Part shown: positions 26,219-34,650 of the stretch, piece after piece
Layout of the letters: the number at the start of each line of letters is the position of its first letter
How positions within the stretch are numbered: the stretch's first letter is position 1
NCBI RefSeq assembly: GCF_042668085.1
Contig: NZ_JBHVBO010000003.1
Span: 1 to 64,000, forward strand
Length of the DNA: 64,000 bases
Source: Isoptericola sp042668085
Lineage (GTDB): Bacteria; Actinomycetota; Actinomycetes; Actinomycetales; Cellulomonadaceae
Direction: 5' to 3'
Program-made: the position numbers and the translations under genes
The notes under the pieces: model-generated
What the model was told of the DNA's origin: nothing
The model's database searches: none
Seen by the model: only the letters and a program-made list of their open reading frames with translations

Positions 26219-27883
26219 TCAGCGGGTCCGGTTCACCCGCAGGATCTCCTCCTGGTACGGGGCGACGACCGTGGGCGACACCCGGCAGTCGAGCATGAGG
26301 AACCGGCGCTGGTCGACGGGCTCGGCGGCCCACGACCCGAGGCGGTCGAGGTCGTCCAGGGATCGCACGACGACGCCCTCGGCGCCGACGGCGGCGGCGA
26401 GGGCGGCGAAGTCGGTCTCGGGGATGCGCATGGGCTCCTCGGCGAGGCCCTGGCGCCCGTAGACGTGCACCTCGGCGCCGTAGACGGCGTCGTTCCACAC
26501 GACGGCGACGCCGCGGCCGCCGGCGGTGCGCACCGCCGTCTCGAGGTCGGCCAGGGCCATGAGCCCGCCGCCGTCGCCGGTCGTGAGGACCACGGTGGCG
26601 TCGGGCTGGGCGGCGGCCGCGCCGGCGACGCTGGGGAAGCCGAGGCCGATGGACTGGTAGGCGGTGCCGACCATCATCATCCGGTCGGGCGAGGCCACGG
26701 GCCAGTACATGTTGGCCCAACCGATGAAGTGGCCGCCGTCGGACACGACCACCCGGTCGGCGGGCAGCAGCGCGCCGATGCGGCTCGCGACGCCGCGGGG
26801 GTCGAGACGCCCGTCGGCGGCGAGGCCGTCCGCGGGGCCGGTGTCGTAGGTGCGGGCGGCGGCGACGCCCACGGAGTCGCGCCAGCCCGACGGCGCGGCG
26901 CCGAGGGCGCGCAGCTCGTCGAGCAGCGCGCGGGTCACGAGCGTGGCGTCGCCGCGGACGAACGAGCCGACGTGGCGGTGCGTCGCGGCCTGGGCGACGT
27001 CCACCTGGACCACGCGGGTGCCGGGGGAGAAGAGCTCGCCGAACCGCATCGTGAACTGGTTGAGCGACGCGCCCACGACGACGGCGACGTCCGCCTCGCG
27101 CACCAGCGCCATCGCACCGTCCGCGCCGAACCCGCCGGCGACGCCGAGGTCGTACCGGCCGTCGGGGAAGACGCCGCGGCCGAGCGCCGTCGTCGCCGTC
27201 AGGGCGCCGGTCGCGGCGGCGAGCTCGCCCAGCGCCTCGCCCGCGCCGGCCAGCCAGGCGCCGCGGCCCGCGAGCAGCAGCGGCCGCTCGGCCTGGGCAA
27301 GGGCGCGCGCGAGTTCGGTGATCGCGGCGGCGTCGAACGGCCCGGCGGGCGCGAGCGGGCCGGGGAGGGCGGGCTCGGGGGCCTCGGGGACCGGGCCGGC
27401 CTCGAGCGCGGCGACGTCGTAGGGGATCGCCAGCACGACGGGCACGCGGTAGGTGAGGGAGTGCTCGATCGCGATCACGGTGGTCGCGGCGGCGTCCGCG
27501 CGCCCGACGGTATAGGTGCGTGCGCCGACGGCGGCGGCGAGCGCGATCTGGTCCACGTCCCAGGGGCGCGGGCCCGACGTCGGCTCGTCGCCCGCGAGCA
27601 GCACGAGCGGCACGCGGGCCTGCGCGGCCTCGGCCAGCGCGGTGAGGGTGTTGGTGAAGCCCGCGCCGTAGGTGACGGTCGCGGCGGCGATGCGGCCGGA
27701 CGCGCGGAAGTAGGCGTCGGCGGCCACGACGCCGCCGGCCTCGTGGCGGACGGCGGTGAACCGGGCGGGGGTGGTGCGCTCGACGTCGTCGAGGAACCAG
27801 GCGTTGCCGTTGCCCATGACGCCGAACACGTGGTCGATGTGCTGGGCGAGGGTGCGGGCGACGTGGGCGGACACGGTGGGCAC
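26219..27883 (-). CDS. Thiamine-diphosphate-dependent enzyme, acetolactate synthase/decarboxylase-like
   Basis: A 554-residue ThDP enzyme with the three usual domains: an N-terminal Pyr domain carrying the catalytic Glu48 (VRHEAGGVVAADAY), a central domain, and a C-terminal PP domain with the diphosphate motif GDGGGLMALAD ... VVWNDAVYG. It resembles acetolactate synthase large subunits and benzoylformate/phenylpyruvate decarboxylases. No small regulatory subunit is adjacent, which argues against branched-chain synthesis. A decarboxylase of an aromatic 2-oxoacid would suit the aromatic theme but is not shown. The GTG at 27883 is chosen for the CTGGAGG upstream; longer in-frame starts would add an unlikely basic leader. 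Confidence 0.78.
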   Translation of the reverse strand: MPTVSAHVARTLAQHIDHVFGVMGNGNAWFLDDVERTTPARFTAVRHEAGGVVAADAYFRASGRIAAATVTYGAGFTNTLTALAEAAQARVPLVLLAGDEPTSGPRPWDVDQIALAAAVGARTYTVGRADAAATTVIAIEHSLTYRVPVVLAIPYDVAALEAGPVPEAPEPALPGPLAPAGPFDAAAITELARALAQAERPLLLAGRGAWLAGAGEALGELAAATGALTATTALGRGVFPDGRYDLGVAGGFGADGAMALVREADVAVVVGASLNQFTMRFGELFSPGTRVVQVDVAQAATHRHVGSFVRGDATLVTRALLDELRALGAAPSGWRDSVGVAAARTYDTGPADGLAADGRLDPRGVASRIGALLPADRVVVSDGGHFIGWANMYWPVASPDRMMMVGTAYQSIGLGFPSVAGAAAAQPDATVVLTTGDGGGLMALADLETAVRTAGGRGVAVVWNDAVYGAEVHVYGRQGLAEEPMRIPETDFAALAAAVGAEGVVVRSLDDLDRLGSWAAEPVDQRRFLMLDCRVSPTVVAPYQEEILRVNRTR

Positions 27884-28090
27884 GGGGGCCTCCAGGGGAA
27901 CAGTGACGGATGTGGCGTGCGTCCGTATGTGTCCCGTGCGGTCCCGACGCCGGGTCCGACGTGCTGGCTGAGCAGTGGAGACTGCCGGCGACCGGGCTGC
28001 CGTGCGCCCCTTTTTCGAGCGCAAGGCGGCGCGAGTCCGCCTCGACGCCGCGAGTATAGCCACGCGCGGTGCGCGATCTCGTGCGGGGCC

Positions 28091-28128
28091 TTGCGCGGCC
28101 CCAGTGTCAGGCGTAACTTACCGTAAGT
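28091..28128 (+). promoter_or_regulatory. Leaderless promoter and ArsR-type operator
   Basis: TTGCGC (28091-28096), a 17-bp spacer and TAACTT (28114-28119) precede the GTG at 28127 by 7 bp, so transcription should begin at or next to the start codon. The perfect 13-bp palindrome ACTTACCGTAAGT (28116-28128) overlaps the -10 element and start codon, an ideal position for autorepression. The rest of 27884-28090 is the long leader of the divergent ThDP gene, with a minus-strand -10-like TATACT at 28053-28058 and no motif I can name. Confidence 0.6.
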
Positions 28129-28477
28129 GGCTACTGACATAGCAGGGTTCGCCGCGCTGGCGGACCCCACACGGCGCGAGATCTTCGAGCGTGTGGCTGC
28201 CCGGCCGTCGTCGGTCGGGGAGCTCGCCGCCGGGCTGCCCGTGAGCCGCCCGGCCGTCTCGCAGCACCTGCGGGTGCTCAAGGACGCCCGGCTGGTCGCC
28301 GACGAGGCCGTCGGCACCCGCCGCGTCTACCGCGCCGACCCCGAGGGGCTCGCGATGCTCCGCGAGTACCTGGACCTGTTCTGGCGTCGCTCGCTCGACT
28401 CGTTCGCCGCCGTCGCAGAGGAGACCTTCCATGACCACGCCGACCCGACCCCCGACCCGACCCCCGGCCCGACCTGA
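28127..28477 (+). CDS. ArsR-family transcriptional regulator
   Basis: A 116-residue winged-helix protein: FAALADPTRREIFERV opening, ELAAGLPVSRPAVSQHLRVL recognition helix and RRVYRADPEGL wing. It lacks the CxC metal site of ArsR/SmtB and belongs to the metal-free group usually paired with SRPBCC (AHSA1) genes, as here. The GTG start has no ribosome binding site, consistent with leaderless translation. The C-terminal tail is a DPTPDPTPGPT repeat that overlaps the next gene by 47 bp. Confidence 0.85.
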   Translation: MATDIAGFAALADPTRREIFERVAARPSSVGELAAGLPVSRPAVSQHLRVLKDARLVADEAVGTRRVYRADPEGLAMLREYLDLFWRRSLDSFAAVAEETFHDHADPTPDPTPGPT

Positions 28478-28961
28478 GCCCCGACCCGAGACGGACGCCG
28501 CCACGGTGTCCGTCGCCGTGGACGTCGCCGCCCCGGTCGAGCACGTATTCGACGTGTTCACGCTGCGGATGACCGACTGGTGGGAGCCCACCCACCACCT
28601 GCTCGACGACACGAGCGAGATGCTCGTGGAGCCCTGGGTGGGCGGTGCGCTCACCGACGTCAACCCCGCGGGCGAGCGGTGCACGTGGGGCCGGGTGCTC
28701 GTCTTCGACCGCCCGGCCGCGTTCGCGTTCAGCTGGAACATCACCGCCCGGTGGGAGCTCGAGACCGACCCGGCTCGGTGCAGCGAGGTGCACCTGGTGT
28801 TCACCGCCCTCGACGCCCGCCGCACCCGCGTGGTCCTCGAGCACCGTCACCTGGACCGGCACGGGGCCGGCTGGGAGGGGATGCGCGACGCCGTCGGCGG
28901 CACCGGCGGGTGGGGCCTCGACCTGCGCCGCCTCGCGGAGGTGGCCGCGGCATCGGCGTGA
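28431..28961 (+). CDS. SRPBCC-domain protein (AHSA1 family)
   Basis: A 176-residue protein: a Pro/Arg-rich N-terminus of about 20 residues, then an SRPBCC hydrophobic-pocket fold (VSVAVDVAAPVEHVFDVFT opening, WEPTHHLL, FRPAAFAFSW-like centre and long C-terminal helix). ArsR-SRPBCC gene pairs are common in actinobacteria; the SRPBCC partner is thought to bind a small hydrophobic ligand. Its start lies inside the regulator gene in another frame, so the two are translated from one message. Ligand unknown. Confidence 0.82.
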   Translation: MTTPTRPPTRPPARPEPRPETDAATVSVAVDVAAPVEHVFDVFTLRMTDWWEPTHHLLDDTSEMLVEPWVGGALTDVNPAGERCTWGRVLVFDRPAAFAFSWNITARWELETDPARCSEVHLVFTALDARRTRVVLEHRHLDRHGAGWEGMRDAVGGTGGWGLDLRRLAEVAAASA

Positions 28962-29060
28962 TGCCGTCCTGCAGCGACAAGCACCGTGCACCGACGGGCA
29001 AGCCCCCGCGCGCCGCGCTCCCCGACCCTGGGGTGAGCCGTGCGACGCAAGGAGGCGCCC

Positions 29061-30278
29061 ATGACCACGCACCCCGCCACGACCGACCCCACGACCGGTC
29101 CAGCGACCGACCCGCTGCACCCCCGCAGCCGGCAGATCTACCTGTTCGTCGGCGTCTTCTCCGCCGTGCTGTACACGGTGCTGCTGGTGGCGCCGGTGAT
29201 CGCGGGCCCGCTGATCGAGAAGTACGGGATCGACCCCGCGCAGACGGGCCTGCTGTTCTCGGCCGAGCTCGGGGCGTTCAGCCTGGCGACGGTGCCCGCG
29301 TTCCTGTGGCTCACGCGCGTGCCGCTCACGGTCTCGGTGACCGTGTGCACCGTGGTCGCGGCCGCCGGCCAGGTCGCCTCCGGGTTCGTCACGGACTTCG
29401 GCACGCTGCTGGCGGTACGGGTCGTGACGTCGCTGGCGGCGGGCTCGATCACGGTGGTGCTGCTCTCGCTCAGCCCCCGGACGACGAACCCCGGGCGCGC
29501 GTTCGGCATCTTCGTCGTGGCCCAGCTCGCGATGGGCGCGCTGATCCTCGCGCTCTTCCCGTCGCTGTACGCGGGCACCGACGTCGCCGCGATCTACTGG
29601 ACGCTCGGCGGGCTCACCGTGGCGTGCCTGCCGTTCGTGCCGCTGCTGCGGGGCATGTCGCTGGCGCGGCCCGCGGCCGACGCGGTCCGCGTCGGGGCGG
29701 GCTCGGCGGGCCGCTTCGCGGCCGGGCTGGCCGCCATCATGCTGTTCTACCTGGCCCTGAGCGGGGTGTGGTCCTTCATGGGGCAGATCTCGGCCGACGC
29801 CGGCAACGCGGCCGGCCCCACCAGCCTCGTCCTGTCCGTCGCGACGGCGGCGGGCATCGTCTCCGCGCTCGTCGCGACCGCGCTGGGGGAGAGCCGCTAC
29901 CGGGCGCTGTTCCAGGTTCTCGGCCTCGGCGGGATGGCGGTCTCCGTGCTCCTGCTGCTGGGTGCCCCGGCCCTGCTGCGGTTCGCCGTCGCCGCCGTGC
30001 TGTTCAAGTTCGCGTGGACGTTCGTGCTGCCCTACCTGCTCGGCAGCGTCTCGAAGCTGGGCGGGCCGCAGGCGATGAACGCCACCAACCTCATGATCGG
30101 CGGCGGCTTCGCGCTCGGCCCCGTCCTGGCGGGCTGGATGACGCAGGCCACCGGCGGCTACGGGCTGATGATCGCCGTGTCCGCCGTGTGCCTGGTGGCC
30201 GCGCTCGGCTGCTCCGTGGTGCTCAACGGCGGGCGCCTCGTGGCGCGCGAGGGAGGCCGCGAGCCCGCCCGCGACTAG
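29061..30278 (+). CDS. MFS transporter
   Basis: A 405-residue membrane protein with 12 predicted helices, beginning after a Thr/Pro-rich cytosolic lead (IYLFVGVFSAVLYTVLL as first helix). It lacks the drug-efflux motif C and the MHS signatures and fits the general MFS-1 group. AAGGAGG precedes the ATG by the right distance. It lies 99 bp after the ArsR/SRPBCC pair on the same strand and may belong with it. Substrate unknown. Confidence 0.82.
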   Translation: MTTHPATTDPTTGPATDPLHPRSRQIYLFVGVFSAVLYTVLLVAPVIAGPLIEKYGIDPAQTGLLFSAELGAFSLATVPAFLWLTRVPLTVSVTVCTVVAAAGQVASGFVTDFGTLLAVRVVTSLAAGSITVVLLSLSPRTTNPGRAFGIFVVAQLAMGALILALFPSLYAGTDVAAIYWTLGGLTVACLPFVPLLRGMSLARPAADAVRVGAGSAGRFAAGLAAIMLFYLALSGVWSFMGQISADAGNAAGPTSLVLSVATAAGIVSALVATALGESRYRALFQVLGLGGMAVSVLLLLGAPALLRFAVAAVLFKFAWTFVLPYLLGSVSKLGGPQAMNATNLMIGGGFALGPVLAGWMTQATGGYGLMIAVSAVCLVAALGCSVVLNGGRLVAREGGREPARD

Positions 30279-30357
30279 GATCGACGGATGCCCGCGCAGG
30301 TCCGGGCGCCGCGCGGGTCCGCGCGACCCCCACGTGACGTCCCGCGGAGGCACGCAG

Positions 30358-31524
30358 TTGGCCAGATCCCGGCAGCCCGAGCGCGCCGCCACCCCCGCCT
30401 CCCCGATCGAGCGCCACCTGACCGAACGCTCCGGCTACTACGTCGCCGAGGCCTGGGGAGTCGTCGTCGCCAAGCTGGTGACCCTGGCGCTCGCCGGCCT
30501 CGGCGTCTCGGCCCTCGTGTGGCTGGCGCGGGACGGCGGGTGGGGGTGGCTCGTCGCCGCGCCGTTCATCCTCGCCGCCGTCGCGCTCGCGCTGTGGGTC
30601 GCGCTCGTCCCCTTCAACGGTCTCGTCCTCGAGCGGCTGCGCCCGGAGGTCCGGTTCCGGCGCCTCCGCGGCGCCCCTCGCCGCCGCCGCGCACGCGCGG
30701 CGGACGAGCCGGCGGCCGTCGACGTCGCCGATCCTCCCGACCTCGCCGACCCGGACGCGCCCGTGCTGCGTTCCTCGCCGCGCGGCCAGGCCGACCTGAT
30801 CTCCCGGGCCGCGCTGTACCTCGTGCTCGGGCTGCCGGTGGTGTTCCTCGTCGGGTACGTCCTGCTGGCGTACCTGGAGCAGCTGTGGCTGAGGTGGTCC
30901 AGCCCGTCCGTCGACACCTGGGCGTGGGACTACCCCGAGTGGTCCGGCGCCTTCGGCGACTGGTTCTTCACGGAGGTGGAGGGGCCCGTGCTCCGGGTCG
31001 TGGTGCCGACGCTCTCCGCCGTCCTCCTGGTGGCGGGGATCGTGCTGGCGATGCAGGCGGTCCCGGTGCTGCTGCGGCGCGGCGCCGACGCGATCGACCT
31101 GGCGGTCACCGAGAGCGGCGTCGTCACGCGCGGCGGGCTGGGGATCGGCTGGGACGAGGTCGCCGACGTCCTCGTCGTCGAGGACGTGCAGATCACGTCC
31201 TGGAAGAGCCGACGAGAGCGCACCGGCTTCCACCAGCCGCCGTTCGTCCTGCACCCGACGTACGTCCCCGGCCACTCGCGCACCCGGGTCGCGCTGGTGC
31301 TGCACGACCTGCCCGTCGTCGCCGCCCGGGCCACCCGCTCCCAGCGGCGCGGCCTGCACGCGGACGGCGACTTCGCCTCGGGGTATGCGCTCGCGGACCT
31401 GTGGACCCACCCGACCGACCGGGTGGAGGCGACCCTCACCGCGCTGGAGGCGGGGGCGCGTGCGGCACGCGTCCCGGTCCGGCACCTGGAGCGGGTCGCC
31501 GACCCCTCCAGGCACTGGCGCTGA
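30358..31524 (+). CDS. Membrane protein with two transmembrane pairs and a PH-like C-terminal part
   Basis: A 388-residue hypothetical. Helices are predicted at about residues 32-55 and 60-80 and, after a charged loop with an Ala/Arg/Pro-rich stretch, at about 152-175 and 215-240. The rest is cytosolic, with strands around AIDLAVTESGVVTRGG and GIGWDEVADVLVVED that look like a bacterial PH-type domain. The start is set at TTG 30358 because GGAGG lies 8 bp upstream; a GTG at 30334 is in frame but has no such site. No functional partner is evident; the next gene is convergent with 12 bp between. Confidence 0.65.
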   Translation: MARSRQPERAATPASPIERHLTERSGYYVAEAWGVVVAKLVTLALAGLGVSALVWLARDGGWGWLVAAPFILAAVALALWVALVPFNGLVLERLRPEVRFRRLRGAPRRRRARAADEPAAVDVADPPDLADPDAPVLRSSPRGQADLISRAALYLVLGLPVVFLVGYVLLAYLEQLWLRWSSPSVDTWAWDYPEWSGAFGDWFFTEVEGPVLRVVVPTLSAVLLVAGIVLAMQAVPVLLRRGADAIDLAVTESGVVTRGGLGIGWDEVADVLVVEDVQITSWKSRRERTGFHQPPFVLHPTYVPGHSRTRVALVLHDLPVVAARATRSQRRGLHADGDFASGYALADLWTHPTDRVEATLTALEAGARAARVPVRHLERVADPSRHWR

Positions 31525-31536
31525 CCCGGCGACGCC

Positions 31537-33213
31537 CTACGACGCGTCCCGCTCGAAGACCTGCCGCCCGGCGAACCAGGTCTCCAGGACGGTGGTGTGC
31601 ACGACGTCCTCGATGTCGGTCGCGAACGGGTCGCGGTCGAGCACCACGAAGTCGGCCGACTTGCCCGCCCGCAGCGACCCGGTCTCGTCGCCGAGCCCCA
31701 TCGCCGTCGCACCGCCGAGCGTGAACGCCGTGACCGCCTCGTCGAGCCGCAGCGCCTGCTCCGGCCACAGGGTGCCGGGGAAGCGGCCGAGCGGGTCGGC
31801 GCGCGTCACCAGGCCCTGGATGCCCTCCCAGGCGTTCGGCGACTCCGACACCGGCCAGTCCGAGCCGCCCGCCACGAGCGCGCCCGTGTCGAGCAGGGCC
31901 CTGTTGGGCTGCATGCGGCTCGCCCGGTCGGCGGGGAGCACGTCGGCGATGGCGTCCGAGATGACCCCGGGGAACCACAGGAAGGGCGAGATGTCGGCGG
32001 CCACGCCCAGCGCGGCGAACCGGGCCAGGTCGTCCGGCGCCACGAACTGCCCGTGCGCCACCTGGTACCGGGGCTCCGTGAACCCCTCGCCCCGCAGCCG
32101 CTCGACGGTGTCGAGCACCAGGCGGACCGATGCGTCGCCGGAGCAGTGGACCTTGGCCGACAGGCCGTGCTCCGCGGTGCGGCGCAGCCAGCCGTAGAGT
32201 TCGTCGGGGTCGAGCGCCGTCGCGCCGCACACGTCGGCGCCGTGCTCGTCGTCGGGCAGGTAGGGCTCGAGGAACGCGCCCGTGCGCGCGGGCGGGACGC
32301 CGTCGAGGAAGATCTTGACGAAGTCCGGCCGGTGGTGCGCCGTGCGGTACTTCTCGCCGCCCCACACGAGCTCGTCGCCGACGGCGTCGAACCCGAAGAT
32401 CGGGTCGTTCACCGTGAGGGACGAGACCACCCAGGCGTCCAGCTCGCCGGCCTCGTCGAGGGAGCGCAGCGCGGCGAGGATCTCGTGGGACGCCGCGGCG
32501 TCCTGGAACGCCGTGATGCCGTGGCTGCTGAGGATCTCGACGCCGCGCCGCGACGCGCGCCGGTGCTCGTCCGGGCCGAGCGGGTTGCTGCGCGCCCGCG
32601 CGGCCTCGACGGCGAGGCCGGCGGACTCCAGCAGCACGCCGGTGGGCGCCCCGCTCACCGGGTCGAGCTCGACGACGCCGCCCGGGCCCGGGTCGCTCGT
32701 CGCGGTGACGCCCGCGAGCTCGAGCGCCCGCGTGCTGGCCCACCGGTTGTGCCGCGAGTCCTCCATGAGCAGCACCGGCCGGCCGCCGGCCGCCTGGTCG
32801 AGCTTGAGCCGCACCGACTCCGAGGAGATCTCGCCACGCCGGTTGCTGCCCCAGGCGCCGCCCACCACCCACGCGTCCTCGGGCAGCCCCGCGGCGTGGG
32901 CGGCGACGGCGTCGAGGATCTCGCCGACGTCGGCGCCCGGCCGCAGCGACAGCTCGAAGAGGTCGCTGCGGCCCGCGAACGCGTGGTGGTTGTGCACGTC
33001 CACCAGGCCGGGCATGACGAACGCGCCACCGGCGTCGCGCACCTGCGTGCCGGGGCCGGCGTGCCCGCGGGCGGCCGCGTCGTCCCCGACGGCGAGCAGT
33101 CGGCCGCCCCGGACGGCGAACGCGGTGGCCCACGGCGCGGACGGCTCGCCCGTCCAGACGCGGGCGTTCTCGACGACGAGGTCGGCCGGGCCGCCGTCGC
33201 GCTCGCCCGTCAT
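31537..33213 (-). CDS. Amidohydrolase family protein (YtcJ-like)
   Basis: A 558-residue metal-dependent hydrolase. It has the N-terminal VVENARVWTGE strand, the first metal motif in VDVHNHHAF, later metal/catalytic residues in KVHCSGDAS, VAHGQF and GGSDWPVSE, and a C-terminal GSLRAGKSADFVVLDRDPF beta-sandwich. Its length is typical of the YtcJ/LAF3 group, whose physiological substrates are mostly unknown (amides, formamides). The ATG overlaps the moaF stop (ATGA), putting it last in the amine oxidase operon. It might clear N-acyl or N-formyl amines; that is only inference. Confidence 0.85.
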   Translation of the reverse strand: MTGERDGGPADLVVENARVWTGEPSAPWATAFAVRGGRLLAVGDDAAARGHAGPGTQVRDAGGAFVMPGLVDVHNHHAFAGRSDLFELSLRPGADVGEILDAVAAHAAGLPEDAWVVGGAWGSNRRGEISSESVRLKLDQAAGGRPVLLMEDSRHNRWASTRALELAGVTATSDPGPGGVVELDPVSGAPTGVLLESAGLAVEAARARSNPLGPDEHRRASRRGVEILSSHGITAFQDAAASHEILAALRSLDEAGELDAWVVSSLTVNDPIFGFDAVGDELVWGGEKYRTAHHRPDFVKIFLDGVPPARTGAFLEPYLPDDEHGADVCGATALDPDELYGWLRRTAEHGLSAKVHCSGDASVRLVLDTVERLRGEGFTEPRYQVAHGQFVAPDDLARFAALGVAADISPFLWFPGVISDAIADVLPADRASRMQPNRALLDTGALVAGGSDWPVSESPNAWEGIQGLVTRADPLGRFPGTLWPEQALRLDEAVTAFTLGGATAMGLGDETGSLRAGKSADFVVLDRDPFATDIEDVVHTTVLETWFAGRQVFERDAS

Positions 33214-34025
33214 GCCTCCACCCGTGCGGAGTCGAGGGCGTGGTCGGTCACGTTGAGGACCTCGGCGCGCGCGCCGACGGGGAAGTTCACGAAGGTCGTG
33301 GTGTCGAAGCCGTCGTTGCCGAAGATCTTGCCGTCGGTCTTCATGCGCTCCAGGTCGACGAGGATCAGCCCGAGCGTCGGCACGATCTTCTCCCGCCACA
33401 CGAACAGCGTGAGCCGGTCCCGGAGGGCGACGTGGTGGCAGCGGTCGGTGTCGGCCAGCCCCTTCTCGACGCCCTGCAGGCAGTGCCAGGTGTAGAGGTC
33501 GGGGGTGAGGTAGACGTGCTCGTACGCCTCGTTCGGCGAGTAGGTGTACCGGTTGCGGAGCCCCACCAGCTCGGTGGTCGGCGCGTGCAGGGGCGCCGTC
33601 GACCCCGCGACGCGACCGTGCCGGATCCGCACCGTGACGCCGGTCGGCTCGTCGCCGCGCTGCACCCGCGTGTACGCGGACTCGGCGCGCACGGCGTCGG
33701 ACGGCAGCGCGCCCTCGACCAGCGTCACGAGGCCGGCGTCCGTGTCGAGCACCGCCGTCGTCGACGTCGTGCCGTCGGCGGTCGCGACGACGCCGTCGAC
33801 CAGGTGGACGCCGTCGCGCACGGACGTCACGCGGACGGGGATCTCGGGCGTCTCGACGGCGCCCGAGTACCGGGCGACGCCGTCCCCGAGGGTGAGCGTG
33901 GCGTGCTCGCCCTCGAGCTCCAGCGCGAACGACCTGCCGTCCAGGTCGTGGGTGGGCTCGAGGATGTTCGCGTCGGCGGCGAAGCCGTCGCCGAGCGCGC
34001 CGACGGAGATGAACGATTCGGGCAT
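33210..34025 (-). CDS. moaF: MoaF-family protein
   Basis: A 271-residue protein with the N- and C-terminal lipocalin-like halves of the MoaF family: AALGDGFAADANILEP opening region and a C-terminal VGLRNRYTYSPNEAYEHVYL ... TWHCLQGVEKGLADTD, DKIFGNDGFDTTTFVNFPVGAR (partly quoted). MoaF was first described beside monoamine oxidase genes in Klebsiella and, despite its name, has no settled role in molybdenum cofactor synthesis. Its association with a copper amine oxidase gene is repeated here. The ATG at 34025 starts after a short run of GTGGGTC-like repeats; the stop overlaps the amidohydrolase start. Cytosolic. Confidence 0.85.
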   Translation of the reverse strand: MPESFISVGALGDGFAADANILEPTHDLDGRSFALELEGEHATLTLGDGVARYSGAVETPEIPVRVTSVRDGVHLVDGVVATADGTTSTTAVLDTDAGLVTLVEGALPSDAVRAESAYTRVQRGDEPTGVTVRIRHGRVAGSTAPLHAPTTELVGLRNRYTYSPNEAYEHVYLTPDLYTWHCLQGVEKGLADTDRCHHVALRDRLTLFVWREKIVPTLGLILVDLERMKTDGKIFGNDGFDTTTFVNFPVGARAEVLNVTDHALDSARVEA

Positions 34026-34084
34026 GGGGTCCTCGATTCCGGGTTCGTGGATCTGGTCGTGGGTCGTGTCGTGGGTCTGGTGGG

Positions 34085-34648
34085 TCAGAGCACCGCCGCG
34101 CCGGCCATGGCGGCCACCGCGCCGGCCCCGGCGAGCGCCTCGGTGCGGTCGAGCCGCCGACGACGGCGCCCGAGCGTGACGCCGCAGCCGGCGGCGACGT
34201 GGACGGCCGCCGAGACCAGCGCGACGGCGGTGAGCGCGCCCCCGTGACCGTGGTGCCCGGCGGGGGCCGTGGCGTGCTGCGCCATCGCGGCGGTCAGTGC
34301 GGCCATCACCGGAAGGCACGTGACGTGCAGCAGGTGCAGCGGAGCCTCGGCGTTTGCGGCGGCGTCGTCGTGCGGGCCGTCCGGGGCGTGCGTGGCACGG
34401 CGACCCGCCCACGCGGCGGCGATGCCGGCGGCGAGCAGAACGCCGGTCCACGCGAGCGGGGTCCACGGGCCGAGCAGCATCGCCCCCGCGGCCGTGTCCG
34501 CCATCGCGGCGAGCATGACGACGCCGGTCACGGCGGCGACGCCCACGCCCGCGCGGTCACCGTGCCGGCGGCGCAGGCCGCAGGCCACCGCGGCCGCAGC
34601 CAGGGCGAACGAGGCCCAGTGCAGGGCGGACGCCGGGGTCGCGAGCAC
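34085..34648 (-). CDS. Small integral membrane protein (DUF5134-like)
   Basis: A 187-residue protein with five likely membrane helices and a His-rich loop (QHATAPAGHHGHGG), plus basic ends. Its size and layout resemble the actinobacterial DUF5134 group. It begins with a GTG at 34648, 2 bp after the amine oxidase stop, with GGAGG inside the oxidase tail, so it is in the same operon. The His-rich loop and the Cys-rich tail of the adjacent copper enzyme hint at metal handling, but there is no direct evidence for it. Confidence 0.65.
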   Translation of the reverse strand: MLATPASALHWASFALAAAAVACGLRRRHGDRAGVGVAAVTGVVMLAAMADTAAGAMLLGPWTPLAWTGVLLAAGIAAAWAGRRATHAPDGPHDDAAANAEAPLHLLHVTCLPVMAALTAAMAQHATAPAGHHGHGGALTAVALVSAAVHVAAGCGVTLGRRRRRLDRTEALAGAGAVAAMAGAAVL

Positions 34649-34650
34649 GG

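Noticed and set aside
27960..28030. SAM-type riboswitch in the ThDP gene leader
   Set aside because: A CCCGG...CCGGCA segment superficially resembles SAM riboswitch cores, but the remaining conserved elements are missing.
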